This document shows positions 1-9,198 of a stretch of 64,000 nt of DNA, in pieces; the stretch's first letter is position 1; each line of letters starts with the position of its first letter. The stretch is from positions 1 through 64,000 of the forward strand of contig JACPPV010000032.1 in assembly GCA_016190825.1 (NCBI GenBank). The letters run 5' to 3'. Origin of the DNA: Chloroflexota bacterium. GTDB lineage: Bacteria > Chloroflexota > Dehalococcoidia > Dehalococcoidales > UBA2162. The notes beneath the pieces are model-generated. The model searched no databases and was not told the origin of the DNA. It saw nothing but the letters and a program-made list of their open reading frames with translations. Made by a program: the position numbers and the translations under genes.

Positions 1-2
1 AC

Positions 3-155
3 AACTTCTTCAAACAGCATGAAGGCATCGGGAACATCCCGCTACCGGACATTGACTACAAGGTAAGCCTGCATCGAAGGGCGTCAGTGAAGCGGGGAAA
101 AGTTCTTGATGCTATCCTGACGCCAGTAGTAAAGCCTGCTGGGGAGAGCGCCTAA
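3..155 (+). CDS. 3' end of a truncated CDS (product not recognised)
   Basis: Open frame from window start: NFFKQHEGIGNIPLPDIDYKVSLHRRASVKRGKVLDAILTPVVKPAGESA*. Confidence 0.5.
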   Translation, partial: NFFKQHEGIGNIPLPDIDYKVSLHRRASVKRGKVLDAILTPVVKPAGESA

Positions 156-324
156 TGAAAAGTCAAAGAGTGTACTTTACCTCGAATGATGCTCTCTTGC
201 GAAGCAATCATTGCAGGTAGTAGAATAGCGAACAAAGCAGTAGCGTGCTTCCGAAGCCGGCTGTTAGCAGTGCCTGTTCTTGAACTGTTTATGGAAGTCT
301 GGCAGAACAAGCTATGGAGACGGA

Positions 325-3252
325 ATGAAAAAGTGGCCGAAGCTGAAATGGGTGATTAGTCTGGTGCTGGTTTTCTGGTTGGCGGGAAATACGCTCAGCT
401 CTCCCGCTGCGTTGGCTGCTACCCCTGCTATCTCCGTGAGTCCCTTCACTGGACCTCCAGGCCGAACCGTAACGGTCTCCGGAACTGATTTCGCCGTTAA
501 CGAGACCGGGATAACGGTGACATACGAAGGCGCCACAGTAGCTTCGAGTATCACCGCTAATTCCCTCGGCGCATGGAACACAACTTTCCAGGTCCCGGCA
601 TCCCCTTTCGGTCCTCACATCATTGATGCCAGCGGTTCCGTGACATTGACAGCGAATGTAACCGACGTGGTTTTCAACGTAACTCCCATCATTACAGTTA
701 ACCGGACCTCAGGAGGAGCAGGGACTTCGCTAAGCGTCAGCGGAGCGGGTTTCGCGGCCAGTGAAACTGGTATTACAGTGACATATGATGGCGCGGCTAT
801 TGCCCCGGCTGTCACGGCGAACTCCCAGGGAAGCTGGAGCACCACCTTTGTTGTCCCGGCCTCATCTTCCGGTCAGCACACAATTGATGCGAGCGGCTCA
901 TCAACACCGGTATCGATCGTACCTGATCTCACCTTCACAGTCTCTCCGACTCTTACGGTAAATCGGGCTAACGGGACGGTGGGGAGCCAGGTAACTGTGA
1001 CCGGCTCCGGTTTTGGCGGCGGCGAGACTGGAATTACGATAACCTACGGCGGCGTGGCTGTAGCTCAAGGGATAACCGCCAATTCCCAGGGAAGCTGGAC
1101 TGCTAATTTTGTGGTGCCACCGTCTGCCACCGGCTCTCACACTATCGACGCGAGCGGGGCCTCAACTTCGGCGACCAGCATCTCTGACGTAACTTTCGTG
1201 GTCGCCCCGGCCATTTCTGCAAGCCGGACGAGCGGAACCGTCGGAAATTCGGTGACCGTTGCCGGTTCTGGTTTTGGCGCTGGTGAGACAGGAATCATGG
1301 TAACCTATGACGGCACACCTGTGGCTCAAGGGATAACCGCCAATTCCCAGGGAAGCTGGAGCGCCACCTTTGTTGTCCTGGCCTCCGCTTCCGGCAGTCA
1401 TTCTATTGATGCTGGCGGGGCCTCCACGTCTGCGGTAAGCGTTTCTGAGATAGTCTTCACCACCAGCTCAAGTATCTCGGTCAACCGTTCAAGCGGAGCT
1501 ACCGGCAGTTCTATCAGTGTTACTGGCTCAGGCTTCGGTGCTGGAGAGACAGGAATCACGGTAACCTATGACGGTGCGCCTGTGGCCCAGGGCATCACAG
1601 CAAATTCCCAGGGGGGCTGGACCGCTACCTTTGTCGTGCCATCATCAACTTCTGGCTCCCATTCGTTGGGCGCCTTTGGTTCCATCACAAAGACGACCAC
1701 CGCAACGGAGGCAAGTTTCAATATCGGAGCGGCCATATCGCTGGAGCCAGCATTTGGCCATGTCGGCGAAACGGTCCGGATTTCAGGTTCCGGGTTTGCT
1801 GCCAACAGTCCTCTCAGGTTCACCTATGACGGCAAGGAGATTCCAGCGGAACAGGCAAGCACTGATGAGTCTGGCAGTCTCGATAAATTGGTGACCATTC
1901 CCAGGTCCCAGGCGGGCACGCATTCCATCGAATTAACGGACGGGCAAAGGAACTCATCTAAAGCTACCTTCACCATCGAAAATACGCCGCCGCCCACACC
2001 TACGCCGATATCGCCGCGGGACGGTTACAGACTCGGCTTGATGGGGAATGCCAAGCCCACCCTTAAATGGTCAAGCGTAAACGATCCTAGCGGGGTAACC
2101 TACATTCTCCAGATAGATACGGACCCGGACTTCTCTCATCCTATCCTGGAAAAGCAGGAGATACCGGGGAGCCGGTATATTTTGACTACAGCCGAAGCTT
2201 TGCCCCGAGGAGAGTATTACTGGCGTGTAAGGGCTGTCGATGGCGCTTCTAACCCGAGCAACTGGTCCCGTGTGTGGTTACTCAGGTCCGGCATCATAGG
2301 GGGTTGGACTATTGCTATCGCCACGATAGTCCTCGCAGCGTTAGCAGCCGGAGTGTACTTCTTCATGGTTAGACGCAGAAAGCTGGCAGAGGAGGCTTTC
2401 CCAGTACCGGAGGTGCCGGTCCCGCAGGTCTTTTCCAGGCGCTGGCAACTCAGCGCGCCTGCACCAACAACCCGGGAGACCACCTCTCCAGGCAGGCTTG
2501 CTTTGCCACAGCCCGCCAGGAAAGGTAAGACGCTCTCAACTGAAGAGATGGCTCAGCTCAAGGTCCTGATGGATTTTGCGCAGTCCATGCCACTGGCGCA
2601 GCCGGAATATTCCGCAGGCTGGCTGGTCGACCTGCTGGAAGGCAACATCGGGCTTGAGGTCTCCACGCCACTCCTCGGACAATTGCTAAAAGGCGAACTC
2701 CAGGTGCGGTATGAGCCCACATGGATGCGCCATCCCACGTACCAGGACCTGATAACTCTTCTCCATGGCCAGTCCATTGTGCAGGAACTGGACACCTTTG
2801 TTCACGGGGTGAACCAATGCGCCTCTGAAGCGGGGGCGCTGTTGCAAAGCATCTACCGGGATGCCGCAGCCGAAATTCCGCCAGACTTCCTGGAAAGGGG
2901 AGGCTGGAACTTTATCGGCGCTGTTTATTCCGACGCCTTGAGCTGGTTTCTCGGGAAGTCCTTGCGTGACCCCTCGGAACGGGACTACAAGATCAAACCC
3001 TGCCTAGACGTGACTGGCGGGACAAATGCACTTTGCCTGTGGGGTGAGGAACCCACGGCCTTCCCTGAGTCTCTCATACAGGCGTCCGAAGAAAGGGAAG
3101 CGCTGGAGTTCAGGTCTCTCCACCTGAGATTACGCCGTGCCTACCGCAATGATGACCGGGCGAGACAACTGGTAGCAATCATGGCCCAAACGGAGGTGCA
3201 GCGGACTAGGTTAACAAACGCCTTCAGCCAGTTTGGTCGCTTTAACCAGTAA
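325..3252 (+). CDS. Secreted/membrane-anchored protein with tandem IPT/TIG-like repeats, one transmembrane helix and a cytoplasmic C-terminal domain
   Basis: Signal peptide from internal Met (MKKWPKLKWVISLVLVFWLAG); about six ~90-aa repeats with GSGFGAGETGITVTYDG / ITANSQGSW; TM segment GGWTIAIATIVLAALAAGVYFFMVRRRK; start moved from 280. Confidence 0.8.
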   Translation: MKKWPKLKWVISLVLVFWLAGNTLSSPAALAATPAISVSPFTGPPGRTVTVSGTDFAVNETGITVTYEGATVASSITANSLGAWNTTFQVPASPFGPHIIDASGSVTLTANVTDVVFNVTPIITVNRTSGGAGTSLSVSGAGFAASETGITVTYDGAAIAPAVTANSQGSWSTTFVVPASSSGQHTIDASGSSTPVSIVPDLTFTVSPTLTVNRANGTVGSQVTVTGSGFGGGETGITITYGGVAVAQGITANSQGSWTANFVVPPSATGSHTIDASGASTSATSISDVTFVVAPAISASRTSGTVGNSVTVAGSGFGAGETGIMVTYDGTPVAQGITANSQGSWSATFVVLASASGSHSIDAGGASTSAVSVSEIVFTTSSSISVNRSSGATGSSISVTGSGFGAGETGITVTYDGAPVAQGITANSQGGWTATFVVPSSTSGSHSLGAFGSITKTTTATEASFNIGAAISLEPAFGHVGETVRISGSGFAANSPLRFTYDGKEIPAEQASTDESGSLDKLVTIPRSQAGTHSIELTDGQRNSSKATFTIENTPPPTPTPISPRDGYRLGLMGNAKPTLKWSSVNDPSGVTYILQIDTDPDFSHPILEKQEIPGSRYILTTAEALPRGEYYWRVRAVDGASNPSNWSRVWLLRSGIIGGWTIAIATIVLAALAAGVYFFMVRRRKLAEEAFPVPEVPVPQVFSRRWQLSAPAPTTRETTSPGRLALPQPARKGKTLSTEEMAQLKVLMDFAQSMPLAQPEYSAGWLVDLLEGNIGLEVSTPLLGQLLKGELQVRYEPTWMRHPTYQDLITLLHGQSIVQELDTFVHGVNQCASEAGALLQSIYRDAAAEIPPDFLERGGWNFIGAVYSDALSWFLGKSLRDPSERDYKIKPCLDVTGGTNALCLWGEEPTAFPESLIQASEEREALEFRSLHLRLRRAYRNDDRARQLVAIMAQTEVQRTRLTNAFSQFGRFNQ

Positions 3253-3355
3253 TCTCTGAACCTGTATAGCCGCGTTCTTTCCCTGGTTACCCGGGCTGAA
3301 CTTTCAGAGTTCACGGAAACGATATTTCCGGGGACGACAGTTCAGCCGAAGCTTT

Positions 3356-4474
3356 TCAAACGGGATTGTCTGCTTCGACGACCTCGGCGAGAATTGCATT
3401 CGATGTAAGTACTCGTGATGGTGGCAACCTGTATCTGAAACCATCGGCAACAAGCTGACCCTGGCTGACCATCAATTCGAGACGGCGGGCCAGCGCCAGG
3501 GTATTACACCGCCCGAATTTCTCCATCAATTCGCAAACGTCGACACCCTCCACCAGCAGGCGGAGACGCAACATCGCTTCTTCAGCGGCTTTGTCTTTTG
3601 GACTCAATTCTTCGCTGTCTTCGGTCAGTTCGGCTGGTTTCTCAAGATAAGCAGCCAGGTCAGCGCGGTTCCTGAATCGCCTGCCGGCCAGATGAGAAGC
3701 AGCGGCTGGCCCAAGACCCAGATATTCCCCACCCCGCCAGTAGTTTAGATTGTGCCGGCACTGGTGACCCTCCAAGGCAAAGTTAGACACCTCATAATGA
3801 ATATAATCATGCACTTCAAGGAAGCCACTTGCCCGTTGAAAGAGCTCGGCCTGCATATCGTCAGACGGCAGGTCTGCAGGTGGATTCTTGGCCAGCAGGG
3901 TGCCTTCTTCGAGGGACAAACAATACAGTGAAATATGTTCAATGCCTGAGTCAACCATCGTTTCCAACGATCGGCTGAGCGTCTGCCATGTCTGTCCGGG
4001 CAGCCCGATGATGATGTCAGCCGAAATGGACTTGAAGCCAAGGTGTTTGACCAGTTTGACCGTTTCCAGCGCTTGAGAAGCGGTGTGGATTCTGCCCACC
4101 GCTTTAAGCTCACTATCGTCAAGGGACTGAACACCGATGGAGACCCTGTTTATCCCGGAGTCACCAGCCGCTCCCAGGAGTTCAGGGGTGGCTGACTCAG
4201 GATTGACCTCGATCGTGGCTTCGACCACGTCGCTCATATTTAGCCGATGCCTCAGACCTCGTATCAGGTCGCTGAGAAGACCGGCACCCAGCAGGCTGGG
4301 CGTGCCGCCGCCAAGATATAATGTCTTAAAAGACATCCCGGCATGGGCTTCAGCCTCGCGCAAGAGGGCCTGGACATAAGATTGGCGGAAACCAGGGCTT
4401 GTGGGCAGAGAATAGAAATCGCAGTAATCGCACTTTTTCACGCAGAAAGGAACATGAATATAGATCCCTCTCAC
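3356..4474 (-). CDS. hemW: Radical SAM heme chaperone / coproporphyrinogen III oxidase-like protein HemW
   Basis: MRGIYIHVPFCVKKCDYCDFYS radical SAM motif and YLGGGTPS; overlaps lepA by 4 nt. Confidence 0.92.
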   Translation of the reverse strand: MRGIYIHVPFCVKKCDYCDFYSLPTSPGFRQSYVQALLREAEAHAGMSFKTLYLGGGTPSLLGAGLLSDLIRGLRHRLNMSDVVEATIEVNPESATPELLGAAGDSGINRVSIGVQSLDDSELKAVGRIHTASQALETVKLVKHLGFKSISADIIIGLPGQTWQTLSRSLETMVDSGIEHISLYCLSLEEGTLLAKNPPADLPSDDMQAELFQRASGFLEVHDYIHYEVSNFALEGHQCRHNLNYWRGGEYLGLGPAAASHLAGRRFRNRADLAAYLEKPAELTEDSEELSPKDKAAEEAMLRLRLLVEGVDVCELMEKFGRCNTLALARRLELMVSQGQLVADGFRYRLPPSRVLTSNAILAEVVEADNPV

Positions 4475-6270
4475 TCATCCTCCATTTTCAACAACAGCAA
4501 GAAAGCCTCCTGCGGGACCTCTACAGAGCCCACCATTTTCATTCGCTTCTTGCCTTCCTTCTGCTTTTCCAGGAGTTTCCTTTTTCGGGTAATGTCACCG
4601 CCATAGCACTTCGCCAGGACGTCCTTCTTAATGGGAGCGATGTCTTCGCGGGCGATTACTTTACCCCCGATGGCTGCCTGCAGTGGTATCTCAAAAAGAT
4701 GACGGGGAATGACTTTTCTCAGTTTATGTATGAGCACTCTGGCGCGGGCAATGGCACCATCGCGCACCGAAATGAAAGACAGGGCATCGGTCTGATTGCC
4801 TTTGACCAGTACATCCACTTTCACCAGATCGCCCGGGCGATAGCCGGCGAAATCATAGTCCATGCTGGCATATCCGCGGCTGACGCTCTTTAGTTTGTCA
4901 TAGTAGCCGGTGATGATCTCAGCGAGCGGTAAATCATACGTGAGCAGCGTCCGCCTGCTATCCGGATATTCCAGGGACACCATCGTACCGCGCTTCGATT
5001 CAGATAGCTCCATGCATGGTCCCACCAGGTCCGTCGGCACAATGATCTGTGCCCTTATTATCGGCTCTTCGATACGGTCAATGGCGTTGGGAGCCGGAAA
5101 GCGGGAAGGGTTGTCAATCATGATGAATTCTCCATCAGAGGTAAACACCTTGTAGAGCACTGACGGCATGGTGGCGATGAGCTCCTGTCCGTACTCCCGC
5201 TTCAGTCTCTCGATAGTGATTTCCATGTGAAGCATACCCATAAATCCGAGACGGTAACCGTGCCCCAATGCCGCCGAGCTCTCTTTCTCAAATGAAACGG
5301 AAGAATCATTGAGCTGGAATTTCTCCAGGGCGAGGGTCAGCTTAGGGAAATCGTTGCTATTCACCGGATAGATTCCACAGAATACCATGGGCTGGGAGCG
5401 CCGGGACCCTGCAATCGCCGTGGTTTCCGAGTGCTCAGGTGATATAATGGTATCGCCCACATGGATATCCCCCACCTCTCTGATGGTGGCGCCGACATAG
5501 CCCACCTCTCCAGCCGTCAGTTGCTCGCACGGAGTAAGCTGCGGCTCGAAATACCCCACCTCATCAACATCGAATACCCTTGAAGTCGATTTCACCATAA
5601 TATGGTCGCCGCGGCGCAAACTGCCGGAAAATACGCGTATGTGAGGTATTACCCCGCGGTACGCGTCGTAATATGAATCGAAGACAAGGCATTGTAACGG
5701 CTCAGCAGCATTGCCCCGGGGCGGCAGGACCCTGGATACGATGGCCTCTAATAGCTCCGGAACACCCGCTCCGGTCTTGGCTGAGATCAATAAGGCATCC
5801 TTTCCTGGCAAACCAAGCATATCTTCAAGCTGCCGGCGGCATTCGTCTACCATGGCCCCAGGAAGGTCTATCTTGTTGATGACCTGGATGATCTCCAGCC
5901 CCGCATCGATTGCTAAATAGGCGTTGGCAATAGTCTGAGCCTCGACTCCCTGTGACGCATCGACAAGCAAAATAGCGCCTTCACAGGCCTTCAGGCTCCT
6001 TGAGACCTCATAGTTAAAGTCCACATGCCCCGGTGTATCGATGAGGTTCAGAATGTAATCGTCACCATTCCTGGAGCGATAGGGCATTCTTACAGCTTTC
6101 GCCTTGATGGTGATACCCCGCTCACGCTCAAGTGCCATGCTATCCAGGACTTGCTTGTTGTCAGTGGTGTGAATTACGCCGGTCAACTCGAGCATACGGT
6201 CGGCGAGGGTTGATTTGCCATGGTCGATGTGCGCAATAATACAAAAGTTTCTTATGTTATCCATACACAA
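4471..6270 (-). CDS. lepA: Elongation factor 4 (LepA)
   Basis: NIRNFCIIAHIDHGKSTLADRMLE, full-length GTPase, KRKLLEKQKEGKKRMKMVG C-terminus. Confidence 0.97.
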   Translation of the reverse strand: MCMDNIRNFCIIAHIDHGKSTLADRMLELTGVIHTTDNKQVLDSMALERERGITIKAKAVRMPYRSRNGDDYILNLIDTPGHVDFNYEVSRSLKACEGAILLVDASQGVEAQTIANAYLAIDAGLEIIQVINKIDLPGAMVDECRRQLEDMLGLPGKDALLISAKTGAGVPELLEAIVSRVLPPRGNAAEPLQCLVFDSYYDAYRGVIPHIRVFSGSLRRGDHIMVKSTSRVFDVDEVGYFEPQLTPCEQLTAGEVGYVGATIREVGDIHVGDTIISPEHSETTAIAGSRRSQPMVFCGIYPVNSNDFPKLTLALEKFQLNDSSVSFEKESSAALGHGYRLGFMGMLHMEITIERLKREYGQELIATMPSVLYKVFTSDGEFIMIDNPSRFPAPNAIDRIEEPIIRAQIIVPTDLVGPCMELSESKRGTMVSLEYPDSRRTLLTYDLPLAEIITGYYDKLKSVSRGYASMDYDFAGYRPGDLVKVDVLVKGNQTDALSFISVRDGAIARARVLIHKLRKVIPRHLFEIPLQAAIGGKVIAREDIAPIKKDVLAKCYGGDITRKRKLLEKQKEGKKRMKMVGSVEVPQEAFLLLLKMEDE

Positions 6271-6509
6271 TGAATATTATCATGATTGCGGCTTTCCGAG
6301 CAAAGCGTGCGGCCGTAGCGGCTGATACGTCACTGACAGCAACATCACCCACCGGTTTCTGGAGGGACAATGCCATCCGTTCAATTAACGATTGATATGT
6401 TTAGCATGTCGCCCTGCGTCTTCAAAAGCATTAGCAATGAACCAACGGCACTAGCCGTCCACGTCTGTTCGGGAAGGTTGTCATAAGTGGGAATTCGCCA
6501 AAATAAATT

Positions 6510-6555
6510 GGTAGCCCCGCATTGGAAGCATTCCGGACTGGTCTTTGAGAAGAAG
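6510..6555. repeat. Direct repeat copy 1 (ggtagccccgcattggaagcattccggactggtctttgagaagaag)
   Basis: Near-identical to 7442-7486; flanks ORF 6583-7275. Confidence 0.85.
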
Positions 6556-6582
6556 GGGCTAATTCCGGCGCTGCAGCAGGTA

Positions 6583-7275
6583 CTAAGTGAGAGAAGTCTT
6601 GCTCCAATCGGAATCGACATGCAGCTTGAACGTCTCAGACTTAGAGGCGCCGTTTTCCGGAAATACCGTCAGTTTTATCTTGTAATCCCCTTCGTAGAAT
6701 GCATCTTCGCCTCGTAGAGCAGGACCGAGGGGCATCGCGAAAACTTCGTTAGTTCCCGCCCAAGTAGTCAAAGGTCCCCATTTATTGTCCACTACTCCAG
6801 AACGGGCTGTGCTCGCCACGCTTGTATCGTCAATCACCGTGGCTAGTATAGCAGTACCTCCCCTCGGGGGTATCGTGTGCCTGTCCTCGACCCTCGGGGC
6901 AATCCAAATTAGAGCTTTCGGTTCAGGAGACGGAGCTGGGCAGCTTTCCCCATTCTTCTCTGGTCTTTTTAACACTCTCAGTTCTAAAGTGCAGTTTCTT
7001 GCTGGCGCAAAGCCCGTATTCTTGACAGGTAACCTTAGAAAATGCCATGTGGCCCCTCCCCTGTCAATCATTTTTTTAGAGTCTTTCCAAATGCCTTTCT
7101 TATCGAATGACACGAGCGAAACGTTTACGAAATGGTTGTAAAAGGCAATTGCGGACACTGGCCATGCGCCTAAGAAGGCAGCAACATATATTGGCTCGGT
7201 GAAACGGTATAGAACCAAGATGACAACGATGGGTAAAACTACCCCGGTTCCAATAAACAGCCAAAATCTCTTCAC
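6583..7275 (-). CDS. Hypothetical membrane protein (two N-terminal hydrophobic segments, soluble C-terminal domain)
   Basis: 230-aa ORF; FWLFIGTGVVLPIVVILVL and FLGAWPVSAIAFYNHF hydrophobic segments. Confidence 0.6.
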   Translation of the reverse strand: MKRFWLFIGTGVVLPIVVILVLYRFTEPIYVAAFLGAWPVSAIAFYNHFVNVSLVSFDKKGIWKDSKKMIDRGGATWHFLRLPVKNTGFAPARNCTLELRVLKRPEKNGESCPAPSPEPKALIWIAPRVEDRHTIPPRGGTAILATVIDDTSVASTARSGVVDNKWGPLTTWAGTNEVFAMPLGPALRGEDAFYEGDYKIKLTVFPENGASKSETFKLHVDSDWSKTSLT

Positions 7276-7441
7276 AGAAATCCACCTCTTGGTAGATTAT
7301 ACGATATGAGTGTCCGCAAGATGAAGTTGTAGTGAGCCAGATTAGATAATATAATTTCCAACGGCTGAATTCAGAAAATGGATGGTCTGTGGGAAGGAGA
7401 ATTATTTGTGGCTAATTTGAGGTAATGATATTACCAAAGAT

Positions 7442-7486
7442 GGTAGCCCGCATTGGAAGCATTCCGAACTGGTGTTTGAGAAGAAG
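7442..7486. repeat. Direct repeat copy 2 of 6510-6555
   Basis: ggtagcccgcattggaagcattccgaactggtgtttgagaagaag. Confidence 0.85.
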
Positions 7487-7505
7487 CTTCTTGACGAGGG
7501 CGCTT

Positions 7506-8072
7506 TCAGCCATTTACCTCTCCTTTCATCCGTACCGTCAGTTTTACCAGGTTCTCCACCAGCTCCTTGATCAGCTTTCTGCCTACCTCGTCAGTGAACC
7601 GGCCGTTTTCATCCACCTTTTTGTCAGCCTGGCCGACAAACACCTCCGGCCGGGTCACCGGAGTCATGTTTAAGAAAATGAAACATTGCCTCAGGTGGTA
7701 CTGCGCCCTGGCTCCGCCGAGCATGCCGATTGACGCGCTCATGATTGCTACCGGTTTGCCATCAAAGGCACTGTCTCCGTAGGGACGCGAAGCGCAGTCT
7801 ATGGCATTCTTGAGAACTCCCGAGACCGAGTAGTTGTACTCCGGCGTGGCGATGAGGATGGCGTCGGCTGCTCTTATCTTAGATTTGAACTCTGCGACCC
7901 TTTGCGGAGGAGTCATTTCCAGATCCTGGTCAAACAGCGGAATCCCTTCGAGGTCAAAAATCTCCAGTCTTGTGTTCGGGGGCAGCACTTCTCCGGCGGC
8001 ACGGAGTATGGCTTTGTTGTATGAGCCTTTGCGCAGGCTGCCGGCAAAACCGAGAATGGTTATTTCACTCAT
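7506..8072 (-). CDS. NADPH-dependent FMN reductase family protein
   Basis: ITILGFAGSLRKGSYNKAILRAA ... ILIATPEYNYSVSGVLKNAIDCASRP. Confidence 0.92.
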   Translation of the reverse strand: MSEITILGFAGSLRKGSYNKAILRAAGEVLPPNTRLEIFDLEGIPLFDQDLEMTPPQRVAEFKSKIRAADAILIATPEYNYSVSGVLKNAIDCASRPYGDSAFDGKPVAIMSASIGMLGGARAQYHLRQCFIFLNMTPVTRPEVFVGQADKKVDENGRFTDEVGRKLIKELVENLVKLTVRMKGEVNG

Positions 8073-8226
8073 TTTTGGCCTCCTTTCCGGTCAGGGTTCC
8101 CCTGACAGGGCAGTTCATAATAAGAAATTATAGCATACCCCTTGACTAATGAGCCTGCCTGCCTTAATCTTGCTTAAGCCGCATACAGGGGCAGTTTTCT
8201 GGCGGCATTCAAAGGAGACATTCATT

Positions 8227-8976
8227 ATGGTGTGGTTCTACGCACTGGGCAGCGTAGTGTTGGTCAGCGTTATCTCTTTTGTTGGGATATTCTTTCTGTC
8301 AGTGGACAGGGCGAAACTGAACCGGATGCTTCTTATCCTGGTAAGCTTCGCCATTGGTGGACTTACCGGGGACGCCTTCATCCATCTCATTCCCGAGGCT
8401 TTTGAAGAACTGGGGACCGGCCTGTCCACCTCTCTTTTTATTATTGTTGGAGTGCTTATTTTTTTCAGCGTGGAGAAATTCATCCGGTGGCGCCACTGTC
8501 ATATTCCCACTTCCGGAGGTCATGTGCACCCCGTAGCTACCTTGAATCTTATGGGGGAGGCGGTACACAACTTCATTGACGGGGTCCTCATTGGCGCCAC
8601 CTACCTGGTGAGCATCCCTCTCGGCCTAACGACAACCCTGGCGGTCATACTGCACGAAATACCGCAGGAAGTAGGCGATTTTGGCGTCCTTGTCCACGCC
8701 GGGTTTCCGGTCAAGAGAGCGCTTTTTTACAACTTCATGGTCGCTCTCACAGCAGTATTTGGAACGGTTCTTGCCCTCGCCGTGGGTCCGGTGCTGAAGT
8801 CATTTTCCCTTATCATGATCCCAATTACCGCCGGCGGCTTTATTTACATTGCCGGCGCCGACCTCGTCCCCCAGGTGCAGGAAGAATGCGGCAGCGCCGG
8901 CATCAGTTTTTCTCATTTCAGCGCCATTGTCCTCGGCATTGCCCTCATGGCCGCGCTGGTCCTGCTGGAAGGGTAG
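8227..8976 (+). CDS. ZIP family metal transporter
   Basis: VSFAIGGLTGDAFIHLIPEAFEE, EAVHNFIDGVLIGATYL, LHEIPQEVGDFGVL; start moved from 8149 to internal ATG. Confidence 0.92.
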   Translation: MVWFYALGSVVLVSVISFVGIFFLSVDRAKLNRMLLILVSFAIGGLTGDAFIHLIPEAFEELGTGLSTSLFIIVGVLIFFSVEKFIRWRHCHIPTSGGHVHPVATLNLMGEAVHNFIDGVLIGATYLVSIPLGLTTTLAVILHEIPQEVGDFGVLVHAGFPVKRALFYNFMVALTAVFGTVLALAVGPVLKSFSLIMIPITAGGFIYIAGADLVPQVQEECGSAGISFSHFSAIVLGIALMAALVLLEG

Positions 8977-8992
8977 AAGCCGGTCAGCAATA

Positions 8993-9198
8993 CCTGGTAC
9001 CTAATTGCATAAAAAGGCGTCACAGTGAGACCGTTTGCCCCCGTATCAAGTACGGGGCAGGCTCTGAGACTGTCGAAGGACGCGCAGGTGGTTTCATTCA
9101 GCTTCGCTCCCTCAACTTCGTTCGGGACAGGTCAGGACGGGCTACCTCACCATGAACGGCGCTTATTAGTAGGCTTTCTTGCACAATTAAGTACTAGG
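8993..9198. mobile_element. MITE-like element, family A copy 1, with terminal inverted repeats
   Basis: Left CCTGGTACCTAATTGCATAAA; right TTGCACAATTAAGTACTAGG (reverse complement CCTAGTACTTAATTGTGCAA); internal palindrome ccgtatcaagtacgg. Confidence 0.6.

Noticed and set aside
155-220. Short ORF MKSQRVYFTSNDALLRSNHCR overlapping the first stop codon
   Set aside because: Too short and without support; may be a decayed gene start.
4399-4893. 164-aa plus-strand ORF
   Set aside because: Antisense to hemW/lepA, which are strongly conserved; shadow ORF.
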